From: Paenibacillus amylolyticus
GTDB taxonomy: Bacteria; Bacillota; Bacilli; Paenibacillales; Paenibacillaceae
Length of the DNA: 64,000 nt
Assembly (NCBI RefSeq): GCF_029689945.1
Contig: NZ_CP121451.1
Span: 992,001-1,056,000, forward strand
Direction of reading: 5' to 3'
Shown: positions 39,389 to 47,718 of the stretch, piece after piece
Layout: every line of letters begins with the position of its first letter
Position numbering within the stretch: position 1 is the first letter of the stretch
Position numbers and translations under genes: made by a program
The notes under the pieces: model-generated
What the model was told of the DNA's origin: nothing
Database searches by the model: none
The model's input: only the letters and a program-made list of their open reading frames with translations

Positions 39389-39417
39389 TTGACTGTTTTG
39401 GGAATCGTTGGTATGAT
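39389..39417 (+). promoter_or_regulatory. abrB promoter
   Basis: TTGACT (39389-39394), 17 bases, TATGAT (39412-39417). The transcript start would be near 39424. Confidence 0.75.
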
Positions 39418-39440
39418 GGGTATCATAAAACATAAAATAA

Positions 39441-39447
39441 TGTCGAA
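39441..39447 (+). promoter_or_regulatory. Spo0A box downstream of the abrB start point
   Basis: Perfect TGTCGAA about 20 bases after the expected start point. In B. subtilis, Spo0A represses abrB through boxes at the same relative place. Confidence 0.7.
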
Positions 39448-39487
39448 TAATGACAATGATAGTTAGCTGAGAGGAGCACTGATTATA

Positions 39488-39742
39488 ATGATGAAATCAA
39501 CAGGTATTGTAAGAAAAGTGGACGAACTGGGACGGGTAGTTATTCCAATCGAATTGCGCCGTACGCTCGGTATTGGTGAAAAAGATGCTCTGGAAATCTA
39601 CGTTGATGGCGAGCGCATCATGTTGAAAAAATATGAGCCTGCTTGTATCTTCTGTGGCAATGCAGAGAACGTTACTTATTTCAAAGGTAAAATTGTTTGT
39701 AACGAATGTATTTCCGAAATCCCTGCACCTGTGACAAAATAA
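39488..39742 (+). CDS. abrB: Transition-state regulator AbrB
   Basis: DNA-binding repressor of post-exponential genes, lifted when Spo0A-P rises. 84 residues: STGIVRKVDELGRVVIPIEL is the swapped-hairpin DNA-binding part. A C-terminal half with CIFCGNAENV and VCNECISEIP carries a CxxC pair twice, as in the short zinc-ribbon-like AbrB version. GAGAGGAG lies upstream of two consecutive ATGs; the first gives better spacing. One of few plus-strand genes, divergent from ywfO. Confidence 0.95.
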   Translation: MMKSTGIVRKVDELGRVVIPIELRRTLGIGEKDALEIYVDGERIMLKKYEPACIFCGNAENVTYFKGKIVCNECISEIPAPVTK

Positions 39743-39807
39743 GAAAAACCAGGTATACTGAACTTATCCAAATTGTTATTTCTAACCTTTTTAATATTCC
39801 TTAATAG

Positions 39808-39846
39808 CCTTCCCGGTGTGAACCCCACCGTGGAAGGTATTTTTTT
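39808..39846 (+). terminator. Terminator after abrB
   Basis: CCTTCC-CGGTG / CACCG-GGAAGG stem followed by TATTTTTTT. A second weaker hairpin with AACGAT/ATCGTT ends and a T-run lies near 39903-39950. The rest up to 40023 shows nothing. Confidence 0.85.
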
Positions 39847-40023
39847 GTCCTGTTATGGATTCCATTACCCAAAATGATCCTGTCACATGCGAGGGGAGGC
39901 AAAACGATGCATTGGTTTTAAATTTTTTTAAATCGTTCTGCTTTTTTTAACATTCCGTTAAGGTTGCATATAACGTTCTTTTCAGGTTGTGTTCCCATAA
40001 CAGAACATATATACCTGGATTGG

Positions 40024-40908
40024 CTACTCAATTAACGCATTATATACATCCCGCTTTGTGAGACCACGATCGGTCGCCGTTTTTTTCATCGCATCTTTGC
40101 GGTTATGTCCTTCACCCTCATAATGACTGACATGATCCGCGAGCGACATCAGCTGCCACCAAGCTTCGCGCTCAGCTTTACGCTCCTCTTCCTTAATGCC
40201 TTCTACCAGCAAACAGTACTCGCCAAGAGGTGGATGCTCATCAAGCCAGTCTATGCATTCCTTCACCGTGCCCCTTGCGAATTCCTCATGACGCTTGGTT
40301 AGTTCACGAGCCAGGACAATCGAGCGATCACCCAGAATCTCTTCGAGCTGGACTAATGTTTTTCGTATACGGTGAGGTGATTCATAAAATAACAAAGTCC
40401 CATTGGATTCGTCAAAAGCCTCCAGCACTTTTCGCATGTCCTTTTTCTCCCGCGGCAAAAAACCGCCGAATGTGAAACGCTCCGTCGGTAATCCGGACAC
40501 GATCAGAGCAGACAAAGCAGCATTGGGTCCAGGGATGGGAATGACCGTTATTCCAGCTTCCAGCGCAAGCTGTACAAGGTCGGAACCAGGGTCCGAAATG
40601 GCCGGCAGACCGGCATCACTGACAAGTGCCAGATTTTTTCCTTCTATTATATAGCGTATCAGTTCAGGTCCACTCGCCCCCTTGTTATGCTCATGATAAC
40701 TAAACAGCATTGAAGGTGTAATTTCAAAATGGGTAAGCAGCTTTTGGGTCTGGCGTGTGTCTTCTGCTGCAATGATGTCACAACTCTGCAATGTCTTGAT
40801 GGCTCGGAAGGTCATATCCTCCAGATTACCAATGGGTGTTCCAACCAGATATAGCTTGCCCGATCCTTCAAGCTGCTCCGCATAGCTTTTCTGAATATGC
40901 AAAGTCAT
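40024..40908 (-). CDS. rsmI: 16S rRNA (cytidine-2'-O)-methyltransferase RsmI
   Basis: Methylates the ribose of C1402 in 16S rRNA. 294 residues, tetrapyrrole-methylase fold: LYLVGTPIGNLEDMTFRAIK, AAEDTRQTQKLL, LVSDAGLPAISDPG, PIPGPNAALSALIVSGLPT, and the C-terminal helical domain ending TDRGLTKRDVYNALIE. AAGGAGG sits 7 bases before the ATG; the trmN6 stop directly abuts it, so the two are co-translated. Confidence 0.96.
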   Translation of the reverse strand: MTLHIQKSYAEQLEGSGKLYLVGTPIGNLEDMTFRAIKTLQSCDIIAAEDTRQTQKLLTHFEITPSMLFSYHEHNKGASGPELIRYIIEGKNLALVSDAGLPAISDPGSDLVQLALEAGITVIPIPGPNAALSALIVSGLPTERFTFGGFLPREKKDMRKVLEAFDESNGTLLFYESPHRIRKTLVQLEEILGDRSIVLARELTKRHEEFARGTVKECIDWLDEHPPLGEYCLLVEGIKEEERKAEREAWWQLMSLADHVSHYEGEGHNRKDAMKKTATDRGLTKRDVYNALIE

Positions 40909-41691
40909 CTACAGTCCTCCTTTCGTCGTAGTACGCTCAGCATGTTGCTGGCCATAGTAAATATCCATAATCTCTTCGCAGTATTTCCCTTCTTCATTGT
41001 AGACAATGAGTGGAGGAAGCATCCTTACTTCCGGTTTGCCATCTTTCATGCCTTCAATTAATATCATGTTGGCTTCCAGGTGAGCACGGGGATGTACCAT
41101 CCGAATCCGTTTCGGCTCCAGCTTATATTCACGCATGAGTGAGATAATCTCGCCAAGACGCTGCGGACGATGAACCATCGATACTTTGCCGCCATTTCGT
41201 ACAAGGCGACTACAAGCCTGGATTACTTCTTCCAGGGTACATCCAATCTCATGACGTGCCATTGCCTGATGTGTGTTCATTTTGAGGTCACTTCCATTCA
41301 GAGGCATGTATGGAGGATTTACCGTTATTGCATCAAATACCGCATGTCCTGTTTCTTTCACCAGTTCTCGCAAATCACCTTCACGAATCATAATGGAGTC
41401 ATCCAGTTCATTTAATTGCACACTGCGACGCGCCATATCAGCCAAACGAGGCTGAATTTCGATCCCCTCCAGACTAGCCTGTGTACGCGTTGTAAGCAAA
41501 ATGGGAACGACCCCATTACCCGTACACAAATCAAGTACGCGACCCCGTTTAGGTACGGAAGCAAACCGGGCTAACAATACCGCATCCATCGAAAAACTGA
41601 ACACTTCATCACTTTGAATAATTCTCAGATCATGAGAGAGCAGATCATCAATCCGCTCTGACTCCTGTAACGCGACTTCATTTGCTTTCAT
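40909..41691 (-). CDS. trmN6: tRNA1(Val) (adenine37-N6)-methyltransferase, YabB type
   Basis: Class I SAM methyltransferase, 260 residues. RVLDLCTGNGVVPILL is the SAM motif; the catalytic NPPYMPLNGSD (NPPY) is characteristic of N6-adenine methylation. It lies between yabA and rsmI, as yabB in B. subtilis; the small GIY-YIG gene (yazA) that often separates them is absent. Confidence 0.92.
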   Translation of the reverse strand: MKANEVALQESERIDDLLSHDLRIIQSDEVFSFSMDAVLLARFASVPKRGRVLDLCTGNGVVPILLTTRTQASLEGIEIQPRLADMARRSVQLNELDDSIMIREGDLRELVKETGHAVFDAITVNPPYMPLNGSDLKMNTHQAMARHEIGCTLEEVIQACSRLVRNGGKVSMVHRPQRLGEIISLMREYKLEPKRIRMVHPRAHLEANMILIEGMKDGKPEVRMLPPLIVYNEEGKYCEEIMDIYYGQQHAERTTTKGGL

Positions 41692-41753
41692 ATGTTACGC
41701 TCATCCTCCGGTATTCTATATCACATGTTTGTTATTTTTAGGTTTGTAACCTT

Positions 41754-41783
41754 GAAAAAAAACCGTAGGGGATCCCTACGGTC
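41754..41783 (-). terminator. Terminator after yabA
   Basis: Minus-strand ACCGTAGGG / CCCTACGGT followed by T8. Confidence 0.9.
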
Positions 41784-41786
41784 ACA

Positions 41787-42155
41787 TCATTTATTCAAAA
41801 AAGACAGGCAGAACAGACAATCGCCTTCCGTCCGCAGATGTCCATAATAGACGTTGCAGATATGGAAGCCTTCGTGATACAACCGGGCCAGATTATCATA
41901 ACCTTCACCCACAACATCTTCACCTGTAGCTGGACCTGCTGGTCTTGCTGCGGGAGCGAGTGCTGAGGAGATCGGCAGATCTGCCGGAGCCTCACGTTTG
42001 AGCAGTTTGCGTAACTGCTCATTCTCGATGGTAAGCCGCTGATTATCCTCAAGCAGCTCCTTCACAATCATTTTTAACTCTCCTAAATCACCGTGCAACT
42101 GACCCAGTTGGGTTTCCATTTCATGAATGTGCGTAAACAGATTTTTCTTTTCCAA
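41787..42155 (-). CDS. yabA: Initiation-control protein YabA
   Basis: Binds DnaA and DnaN and restrains replication initiation. 122 residues: an N-terminal leucine-zipper coiled coil (residues 1-60, with repeated ENxQLR), a Pro/Ala linker, and a C-terminal zinc domain [17 protein letters not shown] followed by CLFCLSFL. The start is TTG 42155, with GGGGTGG 5 bases upstream, and gives MEKKNLF, matching the B. subtilis start. The open frame six codons further has no such site. Confidence 0.94.
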   Translation of the reverse strand: MEKKNLFTHIHEMETQLGQLHGDLGELKMIVKELLEDNQRLTIENEQLRKLLKREAPADLPISSALAPAARPAGPATGEDVVGEGYDNLARLYHEGFHICNVYYGHLRTEGDCLFCLSFLNK

Positions 42156-42183
42156 GTTTCCACCCCGAAGCAACCTTTATGGT

Positions 42184-42983
42184 TTACTTGATAACGACGT
42201 CATCCAGCGGAAGTTCTTTGACTTTACTGATGTCGAACAATTGAACATGGACTGTGCGGCTACCGGCATTAATTCCGACAACTTTTCCTTCACCCAACGA
42301 GGTGACGACCAATTTGCCTACAGCTGGCAGTTCTTCTCTCACACTTTCATAGTTATCATGCTCAAATTTCAGACAGCACATGAGTCTTCCGCACAACCCT
42401 GAAATTTTCGTCGGATTCAGTGACAGGCTCTGATCTTTAGCCATCTTGATTGATACCGGCTCAAAGTCTCCCAGCCAGGAGGAACAACACAACACACGGC
42501 CGCAAGGTCCGATTCCGCCAAGCATCTTCGCTTCATCACGTACACCAATCTGTCTCAGCTCGATTCGTGTCCGGAATATGCTTGCCAGATCCTTGACCAG
42601 CTCCCGGAAGTCGACTCTTCCTTCAGCTGTAAAATAAAATATGATTTTATTGCGATCAAACGTAAATTCCACATCGACCAGCTTCATTTTGAGGCCATGG
42701 TCTTTGATTTTATTTAAACAAGTACCGAATGCTTCCTTCGCTGCACGCTTGTTCTCATCAACCACACGAGCATCGGTCTCGCCCGCAACTCGGATGACTT
42801 TCTTCAGCGGCAGCACCACATCGGACTCGCCCACTTCCTTCTTACCAACAACAACCTTACCGTACTCTACCCCCGCGCTGTCTCCACGATAACGCAGTTT
42901 TCTTTCTCAATGGGAAGGTCCAGGGGATCGAAGTAATAAATTTTGCCCGCTTTTTTGAAACGGACACCCACTACACTGTACAA
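42184..42983 (-). CDS. ricT: RicT (YaaT), Fe-S-associated PSP1 domain protein (frameshifted)
   Basis: Member of the RicA-RicF-RicT (Y-) complex that supports RNase Y processing and Spo0A phosphorelay. TTG 42983 (AAGGGGG 8 bases upstream) starts YSVVGVRFKKAGKIYYFDPL. That frame meets TAG after VETARG. Adding one G to the run of five (C5, 42870-42874 plus strand) yields ARGVEYGKVVVGKKEVGE and the rest. Cysteine motifs GPCGRVLCC and GLCGRLMCCLKFE are present. Corrected length is 266 residues. Follows holB as in B. subtilis. Confidence 0.94.
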
Positions 42984-43100
42984 AAAATTAACCCCCTTGT
43001 AAGCCAACCCCACTTCGTCTGAAGCCCCGTCTTCTTAGGGGAACGGTCGAAGTTATAACCGTTTGCATATGATTGGAACTAACGTATCCCTCTCCCAGTC

Positions 43101-44072
43101 TTATGCCAAACCGATCAAAAATTGCTCCAGACAAAGCTGGCCATTGACGTTGAAACGCAATTTTTTTCTGCATGCTGCGGCCAGATCCATATAGGAGACC
43201 CACTGCTCTGTGCTGCGGGTATGTGCCAACTGAGACAGCATGTCTAACTGATCTATAAAAACGATATGTTCATGCCTACCGTACTGAACATACAGCATGT
43301 CCCTAAACCATAGATGGAACAAACTAAGTAACATGTCCAGATGTTCAGAGAGTCCGGTTTTAAAAAGCTTCTGCTGTGCAGAGATTAATGATGTACTTCC
43401 TCTACCCAGGGACTCCTTCCCTAATTGTAACATTACGTTTCTAATTTCTGCAAACCAATTCTGCTGGAGAATTTCTCTACATGCTTCCAATCCTGACGCT
43501 AAATGGACGGCAGAGCGAGCCAGATTGGCAGGGTGCCCTTCCTCTATGAGTGATTGCAGCATCTCTTCCGGATTCAGTGCGCTGAACGGCACCAATTGGG
43601 AACGTGAACGAATCGTAGGCAACATGGCCTGTCCATTATCTGTAATCAGAATGCCGACTGCCGGTACCTGTGGTTCCTCCAGAAATTTCAACAGACTGTT
43701 TGCTGCCTGCACCGTCATTTTCTCGGCTTGTTCTATAATATATACTTTGGGATGGCCCGCTTCTGATCGGTATGAAAAAATACGCTGCAGATCCCGGATT
43801 TGATCTATTTTAATGTTGTTTCCATCTGGTGCAAGCAAGGTTAGATCCGGATGGTTACCATGATCCACCTTACGACATTCAAGGCACTGCCCGCAGGCGT
43901 CATCTTCAAGCTCTGTACAGAAGATAGCCTTGGCAAAGGTAATTGCTGTCTTACGCTGCCCGCTACCAGCTGGACCGCTAAACAAATACGCGTGGCTTAT
44001 TGCATGACGCCTCAAACTGCTTTGTAACATTTGCTTGGCCGCTTGTTGACCCATAATCTGTTGAAAGGACAT
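43101..44072 (-). CDS. holB: DNA polymerase III delta' subunit
   Basis: Clamp-loader subunit. 323 residues. Degenerate Walker A SGPAGSGQRKT near residues 32-42, and a zinc module with Cys in CTELEDDACGQCLECR. KIDQIRDLQ, YIIEQAEKMTVQAANSLLKF and LEEPQ form the sensor region, followed by TIRSRSQLVPF. AGGAGG precedes the ATG at 44072. Confidence 0.94.
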   Translation of the reverse strand: MSFQQIMGQQAAKQMLQSSLRRHAISHAYLFSGPAGSGQRKTAITFAKAIFCTELEDDACGQCLECRKVDHGNHPDLTLLAPDGNNIKIDQIRDLQRIFSYRSEAGHPKVYIIEQAEKMTVQAANSLLKFLEEPQVPAVGILITDNGQAMLPTIRSRSQLVPFSALNPEEMLQSLIEEGHPANLARSAVHLASGLEACREILQQNWFAEIRNVMLQLGKESLGRGSTSLISAQQKLFKTGLSEHLDMLLSLFHLWFRDMLYVQYGRHEHIVFIDQLDMLSQLAHTRSTEQWVSYMDLAAACRKKLRFNVNGQLCLEQFLIGLA

Positions 44073-44081
44073 ACTTCCTCC

Positions 44082-44525
44082 TCAGAAGCTTAAATTAATA
44101 AGCATCCCCCGAATTTCGCCTACTTGTTGCAATAGAGAGATTTTTCCTTCTTCTGTATCCAGCAATTCGTCAGCCATGGATAACAGAGCGGAGTCAATTT
44201 CATCAATCAGCTTATAACGCTTGCCTCTGCCACGACGATCCCAACCCCTTGTCTCTTTCATGGATACACCGCGACGAACGGTCTCTTCCAGGAACCTTTT
44301 AACAAGTTGCTTATACGCCTTCAGTTCACGAATCGTCATGGAACGTGCCAGACGATCGCCCTGAAGCTGGATTTCACTAAACCGGCGATTCAGTTCAGCT
44401 TGTGAGGCCCGTTCCCCCTGGTGGTTCATCATATCAGAGAAATTTTTGGATTGAACCGGTTTGGAACCTGAATCAGTAGAACTGATCCCGCTCTGAATCG
44501 GTCTGAATCCAGGATTGATTTTCAT
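44082..44525 (-). CDS. yaaR: YaaR family protein (DUF327)
   Basis: 147-residue helical protein of unknown function found between darA and holB in Bacillales. The N-terminal 40 residues look disordered; the rest is a charged helical bundle (LARSMTIRELKAYKQLVKRF, GRGKRYKLIDEIDSALLSMA, GKISLLQQVGEIRGMLINLS). No membrane segment. Its stop lies 9 bases before holB, so the two are probably co-transcribed. Confidence 0.88.
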   Translation of the reverse strand: MKINPGFRPIQSGISSTDSGSKPVQSKNFSDMMNHQGERASQAELNRRFSEIQLQGDRLARSMTIRELKAYKQLVKRFLEETVRRGVSMKETRGWDRRGRGKRYKLIDEIDSALLSMADELLDTEEGKISLLQQVGEIRGMLINLSF

Positions 44526-44870
44526 GGATACGCCCGCTTTCTATCATAGTTAGCCAATCGCCCATCAGCACAGTGCGCGTTGCGCCTGTGCGTGAGGATG
44601 AGGCTTTTATATATGCTGATCACACTCTATATATAATGGTAGATATACATCACCATCAAGGACTTGTTGTTTGTAGTCAGCCTCTTTCCGGATGGGCATT
44701 CCCTGCTAGGAGATGCTCATCCGAAAGAGTGTGCCCATTCTTCTGATCAAGAAAGGCTGTTCCATACGTGGTACGCACGAACTCCATTGCAATCTTTTTG
44801 CATCCATCGTTTCCAACATGCTATTCATCATGAAAGACCCTCATGGGATGTTTCATGCAAAAAGTTTAAA
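44526..44870. other. Hairpin-rich gap between darA and yaaR
   Basis: 345 bases with no gene but three strong hairpins: 44568-44591 (GCACAG..GCGC / GCGC..CTGTGC), 44681-44728 (CTCTTTC-GGATG-GCAT paired with ATGC-CATCC-AAAGAG), and 44828-44858 (CATGAAA / TTTCATG with an inner CCC/GGG). None is followed by a T-run. A possible minus-strand promoter TTGATG, 17 bases, TTATAT lies near 44634-44660. Confidence 0.6.
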
Positions 44871-45215
<345 letters not shown>

Positions 45216-45261
45216 TCAGAATAAGCACCTTGATTAAATGCCCTGTCTATATATTAGACAA

Positions 45262-45909
45262 TTACTCGTCAAAATCCTTCAAAATCCCTGTCTCAAGCGA
45301 CAAAATCATCGCCGCCAGGACTTCCTCCTGCTTCATGGAAGCATCAATAACTCTGAATCGTTCCGGGAACTGCTCTTTTAATAGGAAGTAACCCTCTCGC
45401 ACTTTACGGTGAAACTCCAGATTCTCCAGATCCAGACGGTTCACTTCGCGGCCATCATGAGCGTCGATCCGGGCAAGCCCCACTTCAGGCTCAATGTCCA
45501 GATATAAGGTCACATCCGGCATAAGATCACCGATCGCAAAGCGATTAATGGCCCATACATTCTCGATCCCAAGTCCACGGGCGTATCCTTGGTAGACCAG
45601 ACTACTATCGACAAATCGATCACAGATGACTGTTTTTCCGGCTCTCAGCGCAGGTTCTACCTTCTCCGCCAGATGCTGGCTGCGTGCAGCTGCATACAAT
45701 AGCGCTTCGGTGCGAGCATCCATTGCCGTATGAAGAGGGTCCAGAATAATGGAACGTATTTTCTCCGCAATCTCAATGCCACCAGGCTCTCGCGTAACTA
45801 CGTAAGGTATACCCCGTTCTTCAAAATAAGAACCTATTCTACCAATCATCGTTGTTTTACCGGAACCCTCTCCCCCTTCCAGCGTAATGAATTTACCTCT
45901 GCCCTGCAT
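45262..45909 (-). CDS. tmk: Thymidylate kinase
   Basis: dTMP to dTDP. 215 residues. P-loop [17 protein letters not shown] near residues 9-25, the DR(E/Y) region [27 protein letters not shown], and a lid region. First gene of tmk-darA-yaaR-holB-ricT-yabA. Confidence 0.96.
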   Translation of the reverse strand: MQGRGKFITLEGGEGSGKTTMIGRIGSYFEERGIPYVVTREPGGIEIAEKIRSIILDPLHTAMDARTEALLYAAARSQHLAEKVEPALRAGKTVICDRFVDSSLVYQGYARGLGIENVWAINRFAIGDLMPDVTLYLDIEPEVGLARIDAHDGREVNRLDLENLEFHRKVREGYFLLKEQFPERFRVIDASMKQEEVLAAMILSLETGILKDFDE

Positions 45910-46114
45910 ATGCTTCCCTGCTTTCTATGTCGATAATTGCATCTATTGCTGCTGTAATAAATATGCCTAGACCCTCTTGCTACAGGATATGATATCCCCG
46001 CCCAGAGGTGTATAGCTACAGCCATATCGGTACGTATTCATGACACCAAGGTCATACAAGCTTGTTTTCTTTCTATAATACTATAACTTCAACATGAACA
46101 ACAAAGTAAAACGT

Positions 46115-46807
46115 TCAACCGTAGATCATCCATACCCATAATGGAAGCATAATTGATCCGGCAATGGCACTGACAATCATGGATACTGAACTGAGGGCTA
46201 CTGCATTCTCTCCATATTCAAAAGACCTTGCCATGCCGAGGGCATGAGATGCGGAGCCCAGTCCAATACCATAGGCATTTTTACTGCGGACTTTGGCCCA
46301 TTTTAAGAGCATCGGCCCCAGTAATATTCCTGAGAAACCTGCAATCATCACAAATAATGATGTAAATGAGGCATTCCCGCCAACTTGATTAGCAAGTTGA
46401 ATAGCAACAGGCGTTGTCACGGATTTCGGCAATAAAGCGATGACCATCTCTTGAGGATAGCCAAGCAGAATGGCGATCAAAGCACCTGTAGACACACCTG
46501 TAATACTTCCTCCAATCGTTCCTCCAATAATTGGAATGATGTTTTGTTTCAGCACATGCAGATGTCTGGACAAGGGAAAAGCGAGAGATACAACTGCTGG
46601 GCCCAAGAGTTCCTGTATCCATTTGCCACCCAACATATATGTGTCCAGCTTTATACCGGAAATTACTAGGATTAGGATTAGTATGGCAGTCGTTGTGAGT
46701 ACAGGCATAAGTATCGGCCATTTCAGCCTTTTATATAGACGAGTGGCTGGAATATATACAGCGATGGTTAGCGCGATCATTCCAATTCCGAGGATGAATG
46801 CTGACAC
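46115..46807 (-). CDS. lrgB: LrgB/CidB-type membrane protein
   Basis: 230 residues with about seven hydrophobic segments; GGTIGGSITGVSTGALIAIL and LLPKSVTTPVAIQLANQVGG are family signatures, as is GLGSASHALGMARSFEYGE. Partner of LrgA in holin-like systems that affect autolysis or pyruvate/metabolite transport. It overlaps lrgA by 31 bases. Not part of the B. subtilis tmk neighbourhood, so an insertion in this lineage. Confidence 0.9.
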   Translation of the reverse strand: MSAFILGIGMIALTIAVYIPATRLYKRLKWPILMPVLTTTAILILILVISGIKLDTYMLGGKWIQELLGPAVVSLAFPLSRHLHVLKQNIIPIIGGTIGGSITGVSTGALIAILLGYPQEMVIALLPKSVTTPVAIQLANQVGGNASFTSLFVMIAGFSGILLGPMLLKWAKVRSKNAYGIGLGSASHALGMARSFEYGENAVALSSVSMIVSAIAGSIMLPLWVWMIYG

Positions 46808-47205
46808 GTGATCGCCTCCTTTTTACCTGAATGAGACAATCTCCATGACATGAGCCACTCACTTAATTTGGCAGATACCAGACATGTGATTAATGTGCTA
46901 ACGATCAAACCAAGAACGAGTAACAAGGTGTTTGCTCTAAAGAAATCAAAATGATTAATAATGCCTACCGTTGGCGGGATGAACAACAATTGCAGATGAG
47001 ATTGAAGCCATGTCGAGCCTTCCTCTCCCCAACTCATTTTGACCCAACCCAGTTGAATGGTGATAAACAACACCAGCATGCCGACAATACTGCCTGTTAA
47101 CGGCAGATGCAATACAGATTGAATCAAGTTTCCAATCCAATAGAAACCGTACATCAACAAAACCTGCAGGACTATTCCTGTATATTTTTTTAGCGGAATA
47201 CCCAA
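46777..47205 (-). CDS. lrgA: LrgA/CidA holin-like protein
   Basis: 142 residues with four membrane helices in the first 120 (VLLMYGFYWIGNLIQSVL, PLTGSIVGMLVLFITIQLG, LLFIPPTVGIINHF, LLLVLGLIVSTLITCLVSA) and a soluble His/Ser-rich tail. PLTGSIVGM and FIPPTVGI are typical. The TTG start at 47205 has AAGGGAA 7 bases upstream. Co-transcribed with lrgB. A LytTR-type regulator is not seen beside it. Confidence 0.88.
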   Translation of the reverse strand: MGIPLKKYTGIVLQVLLMYGFYWIGNLIQSVLHLPLTGSIVGMLVLFITIQLGWVKMSWGEEGSTWLQSHLQLLFIPPTVGIINHFDFFRANTLLLVLGLIVSTLITCLVSAKLSEWLMSWRLSHSGKKEAITCQHSSSELE

Positions 47206-47718
47206 AGTGTTCCCTTCTTTCTTATGTCTATCTCTTTACGTTGAAATAGAGCGTGTCTTCAAATCTGCCGAAGCCGGAACGCAATTGAACGTGTCTGGAG
47301 CAGACCATGGAGCGGGAGCGATAACGACCCTGTGACGTCTTATTCAGCGATTTGATGCACCCACAGCAATTGAGGGAATCTGAGACAAGCTATATTGAAA
47401 TAACCAGCTGTTTAGAGCGCATTTGTTAGGTGACTTTGATTAATAACGTGTCTCAGGTTCCTTACAAAACAAAAGGAGGACTCGAAGGCTAAATAAGACG
47501 TCCTCGGTTCCTTAGAAAATGGTCTGGACTATTCGCCAGGATCAGCAATCCTTGACTTCAAGATGTTGACCCTGACATCCTTCAACGTATTGCATGCCTG
47601 AGTTTGAAGATACACCTGGCAACTAGATTAATGACCAAGAGACCCTCACATGTGTAGGGTCAAGTATTGGTATTGATCATATAGACTACCTAATGCAATT
47701 CAGTTTTTCATCTTTCCT
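47206..47718. repeat. Non-coding stretch with palindromic, degenerate repeat units
   Basis: No gene in 513 bases. 47375-47462 has facing ends GGAATCTGAGACAAGCTAT and (minus strand) GGAACCTGAGACACGTTAT, 15 of 19 matching, around an 88-base unit. 47476-47505 has GAGGAC / GTCCTC. The phrase GGTTCCTTA-AAAA recurs at 47456 and 47506, 50 bases apart. A GACCCT / AGGGTC hairpin lies at 47641-47661. It looks like a dispersed intergenic repeat. Confidence 0.55.
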
